Of a DNA stretch of 64,000 bases, positions 1-10,285 are shown piece by piece. The notes beneath the pieces are model-generated. The model saw only the letters and a list, made by a program, of their open reading frames with translations, ran no database searches and was not told where the DNA came from. Both the position numbers and the translations under genes were made by a program. How positions within the stretch are numbered: position 1 is the stretch's first letter; each line of letters begins with the position of its first letter. This DNA is from Ralstonia sp. UBA689. Its GTDB lineage: Bacteria > Pseudomonadota > Gammaproteobacteria > Burkholderiales > Burkholderiaceae. The stretch is from the NCBI RefSeq assembly GCF_002298975.1, contig NZ_DBMV01000037.1, forward strand, positions 20,745 to 84,744, written 5' to 3'.

Positions 1-46
1 GCAGGGGATGAAACAAGGGATGCACCACAAGCGCCCAGCCTGAGCA

Positions 47-922
47 TCAGCGCAGCGCGTAAGCAGCGGCAACGCCAACAAACACGCAAGCCCCAAGCCA
101 GTTGTTGTGGCGAAAGACAAAGAAACACTTCATCCGATCCCGCGTGCGCAGCATCGGGTAATACCAAAGTGCCAGCGCCACAGCGGCCGCCAGCCCGATC
201 CAGAACGCCACGCCCAGCGCCATCACGTGGCCGGCCCAGGCCATGATCCCGAAGAAGCCCACGTAGCACAGCATGATGGCCGCCACGTCAAAACGCCCGA
301 AGGTGATGGCCGAGGTCTTGATGCCGATGTGCAGGTCGTCATCGCGGTCGACCATGGCGTAGGCGGTGTCGTAGGCGACGGCCCAGAACACGTTGCTGAT
401 CAGCATGAGCCACGCCAGCACCGGCACCTGATCCTGCACGGCGGCATACGCCATCGGAATGCCGAAGCCGAACGCAATACCCAGGTAGGCCTGCGGAATG
501 GCAAAGAAGCGCTTGAAGAACGGGTACGTGCCGGCAATCACGATGGCCGCCACCGACATCCACTTGGTCAGCGCATTGAGCGGCAGGATGAGCGTGAAGG
601 CGATGAGCGACAGCACGGCAGCCACGGCCAGCGCCTCCCACGGCGCAATCAGGCCGGCGGTCAGCGGGCGTTCCTTGGTGCGCTTGACGTGCTTGTCGAA
701 ATCCCGATCCGCCCAATCGTTGACAGCACAGCCGGCCGAGCGCATGAGGAAGGTGCCGACCGTGAAGATCGCCACCAGCGACAGCGGCGGATGCCCATCA
801 GCGGCCATCCATAGCGACCACAGTGTCGGCCACAGCAACAGCAGCGTGCCGATCGGCTTGTCGATGCGCATCAGGCGCGCATAGAGCACGAGGCGGCTGG
901 GTTGGGCGGCGGACGACTGCAT
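47..922 (-). CDS. ubiA: 4-hydroxybenzoate octaprenyltransferase UbiA
   Basis: Integral membrane prenyltransferase that attaches the polyprenyl tail to 4-hydroxybenzoate, the second committed step of ubiquinone synthesis. The first aspartate-rich motif is visible (NDWADRDFDKHVKRTKERPL, the NDxxDxxxD type) and a second Asp-rich loop follows (DRDDDLHIGIKT). Multiple hydrophobic helices fit the family, as does the length of about 291 residues. I chose the ATG at 922; an in-frame TTG at 934 would add four residues (MVIP) but is less likely. It lies downstream of katG on the same strand but is separated from it by a strong terminator, so it is probably transcribed on its own. Confidence 0.95.
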   Translation of the reverse strand: MQSSAAQPSRLVLYARLMRIDKPIGTLLLLWPTLWSLWMAADGHPPLSLVAIFTVGTFLMRSAGCAVNDWADRDFDKHVKRTKERPLTAGLIAPWEALAVAAVLSLIAFTLILPLNALTKWMSVAAIVIAGTYPFFKRFFAIPQAYLGIAFGFGIPMAYAAVQDQVPVLAWLMLISNVFWAVAYDTAYAMVDRDDDLHIGIKTSAITFGRFDVAAIMLCYVGFFGIMAWAGHVMALGVAFWIGLAAAVALALWYYPMLRTRDRMKCFFVFRHNNWLGACVFVGVAAAYALR

Positions 923-936
923 GGGAATCACCAAAG

Positions 937-971
937 AAAAATGGCGCCTGCACGAGGCAAGGCGCCATTTT
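937..971 (-). terminator. Intrinsic terminator after katG
   Basis: Perfect 11-bp inverted repeat (aaaatggcgcc at 938-948, ggcgccatttt at 961-971) with a 12-nt loop. Read on the minus strand, the stem runs into a T-rich stretch just past katG and ahead of ubiA. Confidence 0.85.
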
Positions 972-991
972 ATTCCTTCCAGCTGAGTGGA

Positions 992-3163
<2,172 letters not shown>

Positions 3164-3269
3164 GGTTTCCTCGTTGATCGTTGGGGGGGATGCAGCCCCA
3201 CCCGCTACGCGGCAGGCTGGCGGGAGGGGGAAATTTGCTGCGGTCGAAACATCTGCCATCGCGCGGCGA

Positions 3270-3287
3270 AACGCCTGCCCAGGCGTT
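3270..3287 (-). terminator. Possible weak terminator between dps and katG
   Basis: Seven-base-pair inverted repeat aacgcct/aggcgtt with a 4-nt loop lies immediately after the dps stop codon. Only a short T-run follows on the minus strand, so it may attenuate rather than stop read-through into katG. Confidence 0.4.
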
Positions 3288-3288
3288 C

Positions 3289-3789
3289 TTACGCCAGCAG
3301 CGAGCGCAGCATCCACGCGGTCTTTTCGTGGATGTCCATGCGTTGCGTGAGCAGGTCGGCGGTCGGCTCGTCGGCCGCCTTGTCGACGTCCGGGAACAGG
3401 CTGCGGGCGGTGCGCGTCACGGCTTCGTGGCCAGCCACCAGCTCGCGCACCATATCCATCGCCTCGGGTATGCCCTTCGATTCCGGGATCGATGACAGCT
3501 TGGCAAATTCGGAATACGAGCCCGGTGCCGGGTAACCCAGCGCGCGGATGCGCTCGGCCACCGGATCGACGGCGTTCCACAGCTCGTTGTACTGCGTCTC
3601 GAACATCAGATGCAGCGTGTTGAACATCGGGCCGGTCACGTTCCAGTGGAAGTAATGCGTCTTCAGGTAAAGCGAGTAGGTATCGGCCAGCAGGCGCGAG
3701 AGGCCTTCGGCGATCTTCTTGCGGTCCTTGTCGGCAATACCGATGTTGATCTGTGCTGCGGCAGCGGCGCCGCTGTTCTTCTTGGCCAT
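3289..3789 (-). CDS. dps: Dps family DNA-binding ferritin-like protein
   Basis: Mini-ferritin that oxidises and stores iron and can coat DNA under peroxide stress. The ferroxidase signature is present: THYFHWNVTGPMF, followed by an acidic helix with NAVDPVAERIRALG. Length is 166 residues. The start at 3789 is preceded by a purine-rich site (AGGGGAA on the minus strand) and gives an N-terminus of MAKKNSGAAAAAQ, which is Lys/Ala-rich as in many Dps tails. The frame is open further upstream, but that extension shows no family similarity. It sits about 125 bp upstream of katG on the same strand. Confidence 0.95.
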   Translation of the reverse strand: MAKKNSGAAAAAQINIGIADKDRKKIAEGLSRLLADTYSLYLKTHYFHWNVTGPMFNTLHLMFETQYNELWNAVDPVAERIRALGYPAPGSYSEFAKLSSIPESKGIPEAMDMVRELVAGHEAVTRTARSLFPDVDKAADEPTADLLTQRMDIHEKTAWMLRSLLA

Positions 3790-3931
3790 CTGGATTCCCC
3801 TGAAAAAGTGGTGAGAAAAAACGCGAATGTCTAACCCGGGTAGAGTCGGACCGCGCGTGCTTCGAGCATTTCGTTCGGTTGCCGCCAGCGCGACAAGTTC
3901 CGATTGTGGCACCCGCCTATGACGAAGGCAG

Positions 3932-4114
3932 TCAGGCCGTCAGTTGCACCATGCCGTGCAAGAACACGATGATGGCGCCGGCGGCCACGATGGTCAGGCC
4001 GATCTGCTTGCGCACCCACTTGCGTTGCAGGCGGGCGTGCTCGGCAGTGTGCGAGCCCCGTGCCGCGCCCGCAAACGCCTGCCATTCCGAAACGAACATC
4101 CGCACCATCGCCAC
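3932..4114 (-). CDS. Small single-pass membrane protein, unknown function
   Basis: A 60-residue basic protein with one C-terminal membrane segment (IGLTIVAAGAIIVFLHGMV) preceded by a positively charged stretch (RLQRKWVRKQ). I favour the GTG at 4114 because AAGGAG lies 8 nt upstream on the minus strand; the ATG at 4108 is the alternative. It lies about 140 bp upstream of dps on the same strand and may share its transcript. I do not recognise a named family. Confidence 0.6.
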   Translation of the reverse strand: MAMVRMFVSEWQAFAGAARGSHTAEHARLQRKWVRKQIGLTIVAAGAIIVFLHGMVQLTA

Positions 4115-4742
4115 GATCTTTTCTCCTTGCAACTGATGCGCGGCGTCGCAATTTGCGCCGCGTACCTTGCTGCGATTGCATGACTTCAAACCCCGCGCTT
4201 TCTTGATGCTTGCACCGTAAGCCGGGGCAGCTTCGCAAATCAGTGAGGTCAATGCGATTCACCATAGGCAGCGAGCCATTCCAGCACGGTCGCAACGGCG
4301 GTCGAACCAAGACGCACAGGCATGGCGGGCTCCATGGTGATGATCGATGAGCGATCGGCTCACCATGGAAGGCAGTCTATCATCGCGCTATCAGAATTTT
4401 AATTTAATTGTCTTAATCTATCGATTAGGCGTACGCTATGGCCGTCACATAGTGTGTGTCGATGTAGCGAGGGGAATTAGAAAATAGCGAAGTAGGCTAG
4501 AAGATATCGAAGGTGCACCGCGACCGCGAATCGCCTCGGCCCTTGCCAGTAGCTGCTCTATCGGTAACTCCCGGACCAGTTAAATCTCGTATCGCACAAA
4601 TCGGCGGGGGCCAACCAAAGGCGTGGCCTCCTAGGTGGTCAGTGCATACCACCGCCGAAACGCAGACAGCGGTACCCAGGGCACCGCGCGCGCGCAGCAA
4701 TCTTTTATAGCTTGCTACCGCGGGATTCAGTTCGGAGACCCG
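4115..4742. other. Non-coding stretch at the left edge of the accessory block
   Basis: No convincing gene. Base composition falls sharply around 4390-4490, with runs such as gaattttaatttaattg, compared with the GC-rich surroundings. A 10-bp inverted repeat lies at 4331-4369. Short frames at 4497-4710 look spurious. This is where the conserved katG-dps segment gives way to the TetR-controlled accessory genes. Confidence 0.6.
4331..4369. repeat. Nested inverted repeat
   Basis: Perfect 10-bp arms tccatggtga (4331-4340) and tcaccatgga (4360-4369) enclose a second short palindrome, gatcg (4342-4346) and cgatc (4352-4356). There is no T-run. It could be a cruciform, a regulator site or an element end. 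Confidence 0.55.
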
Positions 4743-5333
4743 TCAGTCGTCCGCTACGGCCCCAACAAGCAGCATGATCTGAAGTGCCGCCAGTTCACGT
4801 AACCGCGATGGTTCGTGATAGATGAGTTCCATCACGGCGAGCCCGCGCGTGAACGCAATGATGGCCTGTGCAGCCCTGTCAGGCGGCACAGCCAACGACG
4901 CTCGCAGGGCATCGTGAGACAGCGCTTCGGCAATGACCGCCTCCAGTTGCTCCAAAAGGTCACGCACGCGTTTCTGCATGACCTCCCCAATCACCTCACT
5001 CTCCACCGCCGTCTTTGTCGTGAAGCAGCCTCGCGGCGGCATGTCGGCCGTCATGCTGGTGATGGACACGTCAAAGAAACGCTCCAGCGCGAGACGCGCA
5101 GATGGGGCGTCCAGCGCCTGCCGCGACTCGGCAAGGACGCGCTCCGCGTAGCGATCGAACGCCAGCTGAAAGAGGTGCTCCTTGCTTCCGTACGCGTGGT
5201 AAAGGGAGCCGCGCTGAACATCAGTGGCCTCCGCCAAGTCGGCCATAGAGGTCGCCTGCCAGCCCTTGACCCAAAACAGCTCCAGCACCTTGCCGAGCAC
5301 AGCTTCCTCATCGAACTGCCGAACCATGGCCAT
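4743..5333 (-). CDS. TetR/AcrR family transcriptional regulator
   Basis: A 196-residue repressor-type protein. The N-terminal helix-turn-helix is clear (MADLAEATDVQRGSLYHAYGSKEHLFQLAF, roughly residues 30-60, given in part here as SLYHAYGSKEHLF), followed by a helical ligand-binding region with the MPPRGCF segment found in many TetR proteins. It is transcribed divergently from the oxidoreductase gene set starting at 5566, with a 16-bp palindrome between them at 5364-5379. The likely role is ligand-responsive control of that set and of itself. The ligand is unknown. Confidence 0.9.
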   Translation of the reverse strand: MAMVRQFDEEAVLGKVLELFWVKGWQATSMADLAEATDVQRGSLYHAYGSKEHLFQLAFDRYAERVLAESRQALDAPSARLALERFFDVSITSMTADMPPRGCFTTKTAVESEVIGEVMQKRVRDLLEQLEAVIAEALSHDALRASLAVPPDRAAQAIIAFTRGLAVMELIYHEPSRLRELAALQIMLLVGAVADD

Positions 5334-5363
5334 CGTCTTTTAGACCTCCACCATTTTTTATAT

Positions 5364-5379
5364 TTGACACTGGTGTCAA
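5364..5379. promoter_or_regulatory. Candidate TetR operator palindrome
   Basis: TTGACAC-TG-GTGTCAA is a perfect 7-bp inverted repeat with a 2-bp centre, 31 bp ahead of the tetR-type start and about 190 bp ahead of the divergent gene set. On the minus strand a TATAAA-like box follows directly, so binding would block the regulator's own promoter. Position and symmetry are typical of TetR operators; binding is inferred. Confidence 0.6.
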
Positions 5380-5565
5380 CATTGACGACCATGACAATGA
5401 TTATAGCCAGATTGCGCAAAGGACCTTTCTGAACTGTCCCGCCCCAGGTACGTGCCAGCCGCCCTTGATGCGCTGGCGCCGAGCCTGGGGCGTTGTCTGG
5501 GTGTGCGCCGGTTGTACTGCAGTTGCAGTTTTCATGTCCCTCACCATGAACGGAGTTCTGATCAC

Positions 5566-6438
5566 ATGAATGGTCAAATCCATGGCGCCGAAGCCGCCGC
5601 GCACGCCAGCCACAACGCCCAGATCCGCTTTGAAGCGCTGATTACCGAGTGCCTCGAGTCTGCACAGCTCACGCGCGAAACCAACCGGTTCTTCGTGCAG
5701 GCCAAGTCGGTCAAGTCAATCGAGCCCCTCCCAGCGCTGCGCATTGCCCATGGCTGGCGCGAGATGACCAAGGCGTTCATGTTCACCTCCATCGCCGGGC
5801 TGGGCGTGATGGCCGCCGACGCAGATGCGCAGACCGAGCCCAATCGCAACCTGCTCAAGGCGATCCAGACCATCTTCCACGTCATTGGTGACGATCTGTC
5901 AAACCTGATGCCGGTCTTTCGCGAGGTGGCACCCGAAGGGCCGGATGGCATGCACTACGCCTGGTGGGAAAGCTCCATCGTCGATCCGCTCAAGAATGCA
6001 GTCGGCGCGCCCGACAACGACACGACCGACATGCTGGGCGCGGGCGCGAGACAGCTGATTGCCAATATGCGCGCGCTGATTCACGAGCCGCTGGGTGCGG
6101 CAGTGCAGTTGCGCGTGGTGGAGGCCATTGCACTGGACATCACGGTGGCCTTCAAGCGTGTGTTCTCCAAGGCGGTGGTGGACGGCAACCGCCTCTTCAC
6201 GCGCCCCGAGCAATTTGTGTGGATGGACTCGCACATCCATGCCGAGGTCGAACACCACAAGGCGGTCAGCGACGACGACACGGGCACCACCGCCATCGCC
6301 GATACCGAAGAAAAGCAACGCCACATGCTGCGCCTGACGCAGCAATACGCCGAGAACTGGAATATTGCGCTCGACGAGTTCGCTAGCCACCTGCCTGCTG
6401 CGCAGGACACCGTCCTGGCCGACGCCGCCACGGCCTGA
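5566..6438 (+). CDS. Probable heme-oxygenase-fold diiron oxidase (HDO-like), unknown substrate
   Basis: A 290-residue, mostly helical soluble protein of unassigned function. Near the C-terminus it carries H223-x3-E227-x2-H230 (HIHAEVEH), matching the H-x3-D/E-x2-H metal helix of heme-oxygenase-like diiron oxidases. It also has a mid-protein segment GDDLSN...EGPDGMHYAWW and a later Glu helix (VVEAIALDITVAFKRVF) arranged as in that superfamily. Known members cleave, desaturate or N-oxygenate amino acids and fatty acids. The start at 5566 has GGAG about 10 nt upstream. It is the first gene of the plus-strand set facing the TetR gene, followed 47 bp later by a 2-oxoglutarate dioxygenase. The superfamily assignment is my inference from motif spacing. 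Confidence 0.55.
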   Translation: MNGQIHGAEAAAHASHNAQIRFEALITECLESAQLTRETNRFFVQAKSVKSIEPLPALRIAHGWREMTKAFMFTSIAGLGVMAADADAQTEPNRNLLKAIQTIFHVIGDDLSNLMPVFREVAPEGPDGMHYAWWESSIVDPLKNAVGAPDNDTTDMLGAGARQLIANMRALIHEPLGAAVQLRVVEAIALDITVAFKRVFSKAVVDGNRLFTRPEQFVWMDSHIHAEVEHHKAVSDDDTGTTAIADTEEKQRHMLRLTQQYAENWNIALDEFASHLPAAQDTVLADAATA

Positions 6439-6485
6439 GCGCGCATACGCGCCTGACGCAACGTACAAGCGAATCGGAGCACAAC

Positions 6486-7298
6486 ATGCTGAATGAAGAC
6501 TTGAAGCGGCAGTTCCAGGACAAGGGGTACTGCATCCTGCGGAACGTGGTCAGCGAGCCCACGTTGAAGGTCCTGCACGAAGCAGCTGAAGCCTGCGCAC
6601 TCGACCTCGACGACCCTGGGCGCGTGACCGAGCAGGATGGCATCACGGTGCGTGGGCTGCATGGCACCCACTTGCGCAGCGAAGCGATTGCCAGCCTGTG
6701 CCGTCATCCCGTGCTGCTCGACGCGGCCAAACAGGTCTTGGGGCAAGACGTCTATGTCCACCAGTTCAAGCTCAACATCAAAGCCGCGTTCGTGGGCGAT
6801 GTCTGGGAGTGGCACCAGGACATGACGTTCTACCACCGCGAGGACGAACTGCCGGAACCGGAGTTCCTCACGATCGCCGTCTTCCTGGACGACGTGACCG
6901 AGTTCAACGGGCCGCTGACGCTCATTCCCGGCTCGCACAACGCGGGCTTCCTGGACAGCATCAAGCACACGATTGCGGCCTACGACCAGCAAAGCGACTG
7001 GCTCAGCAATACCACTGCCAAGCTGCGCTACACGGTCGACCGCGGCGTCCTGCGCAAGCTCGTGCAGCAGTGCGGCATGGAGGCGCCCAAGGGCAAGGCC
7101 GGCGACTGCGTCGTCTTTCACGCCAACCTGTTCCACGCATCGGGGGTCAACATTTCGCCGTTCGACCGCCGCGTGGCATTCATTTCCTACAACAGCGTCA
7201 AGAACCTGCCCAAGCCTACCCGGCCACCACGGCCGGAGTTCCTGGCCGCGCGCAATTTTGAGCCACTGACGCCGATTCCCGACGAGGTGTTCCAGTAG
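6486..7298 (+). CDS. PhyH/EctD-type Fe(II)/2-oxoglutarate dioxygenase
   Basis: A 270-residue non-heme iron hydroxylase. The metal triad is readable: H110 and D112 in WEWHQDMTF and the distal H217 in FHANLFHASG, with an Arg following in SPFDRR for 2-oxoglutarate binding. The core segment AVFLDDVTEFNGPLTLIPGSH closely resembles ectoine hydroxylase (EctD) and related amino-acid hydroxylases. No ectoine synthesis genes are nearby, so the substrate is probably a different amino acid or small acid. A ribosome site (GGAG) precedes the ATG. It lies 47 bp after the HDO-like gene and 242 bp before the desaturase. Confidence 0.88.
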   Translation: MLNEDLKRQFQDKGYCILRNVVSEPTLKVLHEAAEACALDLDDPGRVTEQDGITVRGLHGTHLRSEAIASLCRHPVLLDAAKQVLGQDVYVHQFKLNIKAAFVGDVWEWHQDMTFYHREDELPEPEFLTIAVFLDDVTEFNGPLTLIPGSHNAGFLDSIKHTIAAYDQQSDWLSNTTAKLRYTVDRGVLRKLVQQCGMEAPKGKAGDCVVFHANLFHASGVNISPFDRRVAFISYNSVKNLPKPTRPPRPEFLAARNFEPLTPIPDEVFQ

Positions 7299-7540
7299 AC
7301 GGCCTGCAGCAGCGCCCCGGCGCGTCCGCCACGACGCGCCTTTGCACGCGGTCAGACGCCGATCCGTCCGGCCGCGTACCGCGCAACGCGCTCCCATCCG
7401 GCACGCAACGCGATTCCGGCCGACGCAGCTATGTCGACACAACGACAGCCCGCGGCCGGAGCTGCGCGCGCACGCGCGCCGAGAACCCATCGGCCCGCCG
7501 CCGCAGCCAGTCGCGCCGCCGCACGCACCGAGGTTCGCAC

Positions 7541-8749
7541 ATGGTTGACCCTTTGCTGTTCGCTGCCAGCAAGCGGCATTTGTCCGTCAGAGAATCCTAT
7601 TTGCGCTTTCCCTCCTGGACCCAGCCTTTCTGGACACGCCTAACAGGTAAGCCACTGCCATACGAGCAACCGCTCGTGTGCCTGCCAGCCACATTGGCGA
7701 TGGGGTTGGACGTCACCATGGCAGCGCTGGTCTGCGCGCTGCACTTGAATTTGTTGACGGCAGACAGTCCATTGCTCGTGCTGGCGGGCTACGCAATGAC
7801 GCCCGTGTTCGCTCTTTACTTGACCGGAGCACTGAGGAAAGCTCAGGTCGTGTACGGACATCACGCAATCCACGGCACGCTGTTCAAGCAGCGCAGCAAA
7901 GCTAACGCCTATGCTGCTCGTGGTCTGACGATCTTCGCGCTGTCGCAAAACGAAGCGGAGTACGAGAAAGAGCACCTAGACCATCACCGCCGCACGATAT
8001 TCACAACATTGGACGACTCGGACGCCGCGCTGCTCTATGCCTGCGGCGTCCGACCAGGCAGGCCGCTCCACGAGCTGAACCGGGCGTTGTTCATCACGCT
8101 CGTCTCGCTGCGCTATCACCTTTGGTTCCTCAAGGCACGGCTGATGTCGAATCTGCGCCGGCCACCTCTTGAGCGCGCCATTGCCGTCGCGTGGATGACG
8201 TTGATTTTCATCCTTGTGCCTTTGCAGTACGGGATGGTTGCGACGTGCTTGGCGCTCTGGTTGCCGTTGACCATCCTGTACCAGATCAGCGCGCTGCTGC
8301 AGTTCGCGACCGAGCACGTCTGGCTGATGGGCGAGGCGCCCGGCGCCAACGCACATGCCTACGCACAGCGGTGCCACGGCCGCTTCAGCGGGGAGCGCGT
8401 TCCCGGCACAGATGGCGTGCCGGCATCGGTACGAACCTGGCTGGCTTGGTGGACCCGCACGCTGTGCCTCCATGTGCCAATGCGTTTGGCTGTGCTGGTG
8501 GGTGACCTGCCAGCACACGACTGGCACCACCTGGTGGCAGCGGTCGGGCACAGCACAAGCGGTTGGCCGCGGGCAATCTACGAACGGCAGCGCGCGATCG
8601 ACAGCGGCAACTCGGCCGGCATGGAAGAACGCGAGCTCTGGGGAATCGGTGCCATGGTTCGCCACGTCCTGCTCAGCATGTCACGCGCGCCAGCCCAGTT
8701 GAATGCACGTCACGTGCAACAGGAGGCAAGCCCCGCCAACAGCCTCTGA
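7541..8749 (+). CDS. Membrane-bound fatty-acid-desaturase-family diiron enzyme
   Basis: A 402-residue integral membrane protein with the three histidine boxes of the desaturase/hydroxylase superfamily: HHAIH (107-111), HLDHH (145-149) and HDWHH (326-330), plus an extra His at 259 (ATEHVW). Hydrophobic segments around residues 45-100 and 215-260 give the usual hairpin topology. Enzymes of this type need an electron carrier; the 2Fe-2S ferredoxin at 10282 is a plausible partner. The product class (fatty acyl desaturation or small-molecule hydroxylation) cannot be read from sequence. About 240 bp of unrecognised sequence precede it, so it may have its own promoter. Confidence 0.88.
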   Translation: MVDPLLFAASKRHLSVRESYLRFPSWTQPFWTRLTGKPLPYEQPLVCLPATLAMGLDVTMAALVCALHLNLLTADSPLLVLAGYAMTPVFALYLTGALRKAQVVYGHHAIHGTLFKQRSKANAYAARGLTIFALSQNEAEYEKEHLDHHRRTIFTTLDDSDAALLYACGVRPGRPLHELNRALFITLVSLRYHLWFLKARLMSNLRRPPLERAIAVAWMTLIFILVPLQYGMVATCLALWLPLTILYQISALLQFATEHVWLMGEAPGANAHAYAQRCHGRFSGERVPGTDGVPASVRTWLAWWTRTLCLHVPMRLAVLVGDLPAHDWHHLVAAVGHSTSGWPRAIYERQRAIDSGNSAGMEERELWGIGAMVRHVLLSMSRAPAQLNARHVQQEASPANSL

Positions 8750-8776
8750 CCCAATTCATATGGATGTGGCCCAAGC

Positions 8777-8833
8777 ACGCCCCTTCGTGGACGGGGCGTT
8801 GGACCACACGGTCTCAATGCCCCTCTGAGGGGC
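8777..8833. repeat. Two hairpins in the desaturase-DUF2000 gap
   Basis: acgcccc/ggggcgt (8777-8783 with 8793-8799) is followed by gcccct/aggggc (8819-8824 with 8828-8833). Neither has a T-run. They could stabilise or process the transcript between the two genes. Confidence 0.45.
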
Positions 8834-8849
8834 CTGCAAACGCACCAAC

Positions 8850-9278
8850 ATGGCTTACGAAAACAACGACAAAAAGTTCGTCGCAGTCGTCAACCAACGG
8901 CATCCGCTGCCCTTGATCCTCAACGCGCTCGCACATGCCGCATTCGGCATGTCGGGCAAAGGCACGCACGTCGGACGCCTGCTCGACTACCCCAATCAAG
9001 CCACCGGTTTCTCAGCCAAGGTGGATGAATCGCCGTTCATCATCCTTGAGGCCAAAAATAGCAGCCAACTGCAGACCCTGCTATCGGTCGCGATGGACAG
9101 CACGCACATCGCCTACAACGTGTTCACCACCTCCATGATCGGTCGGTCTGCCGACGCGCAAGTGGCCGCAACACAGGCAGCCACGGGCGCTGGGCTGGAC
9201 TTCGTCGTGGTCGTGCTCTTCGGCCCGCGCGAAGACGTTGAACCGCTGACCAAGCGGTTTTCACTCTTCAAAGGATGA
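8850..9278 (+). CDS. DUF2000 family protein
   Basis: A 142-residue soluble protein resembling the DUF2000 family, which has a peptidyl-tRNA-hydrolase-like fold and no established function. The recognisable pattern is an N-terminal VAVVNQRHPLPLILNALAHAAFGM strand-helix, of which LPLILNALAHA is typical, and a C-terminal VVVLFGP strand. Its stop overlaps the next gene's start (ATGA at 9275-9278), so it is translationally coupled to the EamA exporter. Within this gene set it may bind or process the product, but that is speculation. Confidence 0.7.
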   Translation: MAYENNDKKFVAVVNQRHPLPLILNALAHAAFGMSGKGTHVGRLLDYPNQATGFSAKVDESPFIILEAKNSSQLQTLLSVAMDSTHIAYNVFTTSMIGRSADAQVAATQAATGAGLDFVVVVLFGPREDVEPLTKRFSLFKG

Positions 9279-10285
9279 CCATGGACAGCGCCAATCCCAC
9301 GCAACACCCCGTCACGACGGAAGCCCCCAGCAGCAAATCCGCGCGCGAGGGTTGGGCCGCCGTGCTGACAGCCGCCACGCTGTGGGGCACGACGGGCATC
9401 GTCTTTCACGCACTGGGCACGTCAGGCGGTGCCAATGCCGTTTCCATCAGTTTCCTGCGGCTTGCGCTGTCCGTACCGTTTCTCTTGGTGATGGCGCGCG
9501 TACTCGCAGGCACGTGGCTCGCACCGCTGAGCGTGCGCGGCCTTCTGGTGCTGGTTGGACTCGGGCTTGGAATGGCCGCGTACCAGCTCACGTACGTGCT
9601 GGCCATCGAGCGTGTGGGTGTTGCCATCTCGGTGCTCATCAGTATCTGTGGCGCCCCGATCTTCGTGGCACTGATCTCGGTGGTATGGCTGGGTGAGCGC
9701 CTGCAGGCGCGAACCCTGGTTGCGCTGGTAACGGCGATTGTGGGAACGGTGTTGCTTGTCGGTTTGCCCACGGAGGTCAACCAGAGCAGCCACGGCTTTT
9801 GGATCGGTGTCGCTATCGCCATCGCATGTGCAGTCTGTCAGGCGTTCTACGTCCTGGCGGCCCGCGCCTCCGGCACAGTTTGCGGGCCCATGCACGCCGG
9901 CGGAATCGGCTTCGCTATTGGCGCGCTTGCGCTACTGCCCTTCGGCTTGGTCGAGGGCTTGCAACTGAGCTACTCGCCGGGCGGCTGGGCCATGCTGTTG
10001 TATGTGGCAGCCGTGCCCACGGCGATTGCCCAGACTCTGTTCCTGAGCGGACTCAAGGGTACGGGTGCCATCGGCGGTGCAATCGCGAGCTTGCTTGAAC
10101 CTTTGGTGTCCACCGTGCTCGCGGTCATCCTGCTGCATGAGCGCATGACGTGGGTTGGCGTGCTCGGCACCGTCATCCTGCTGAGCGGGATCGTGATCAT
10201 CCAGTGGACGCCCAAAAAACGCCCCCAAGCCGTGTCAGCCCCACATCGAAACACGCCTCACACCACGACCACACCCGCGCCATGA
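9275..10285 (+). CDS. EamA/DMT family exporter
   Basis: A 336-residue drug/metabolite transporter with about ten membrane helices in two EamA repeats (AATLWGTTGIVFHALG at the start of repeat 1; a repeat 2 ending in GVLGTVILLSGIVII). The start overlaps the DUF2000 stop (ATGA at 9275-9278); the ATG at 9281 is an alternative. The stop overlaps the ferredoxin start in the same way at 10282-10285. In this setting it most likely exports the product of the neighbouring oxidoreductases; an amino-acid-like product would suit the family. Confidence 0.88.
   Translation: MTMDSANPTQHPVTTEAPSSKSAREGWAAVLTAATLWGTTGIVFHALGTSGGANAVSISFLRLALSVPFLLVMARVLAGTWLAPLSVRGLLVLVGLGLGMAAYQLTYVLAIERVGVAISVLISICGAPIFVALISVVWLGERLQARTLVALVTAIVGTVLLVGLPTEVNQSSHGFWIGVAIAIACAVCQAFYVLAARASGTVCGPMHAGGIGFAIGALALLPFGLVEGLQLSYSPGGWAMLLYVAAVPTAIAQTLFLSGLKGTGAIGGAIASLLEPLVSTVLAVILLHERMTWVGVLGTVILLSGIVIIQWTPKKRPQAVSAPHRNTPHTTTTPAP

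Noticed and set aside
3164..3580. N-terminal extension of KatG
   Set aside because: The frame is open, but it overlaps dps and has no KatG similarity; the ATG at 3163 has a ribosome site and the family N-terminus.
4377..4391. CTATcatcgcgCTAT as an OxyR operator
   Set aside because: The two tetramers are in the same orientation at 11-bp spacing, whereas OxyR sites alternate ATAG and CTAT, and the site is far from the dps and katG starts.
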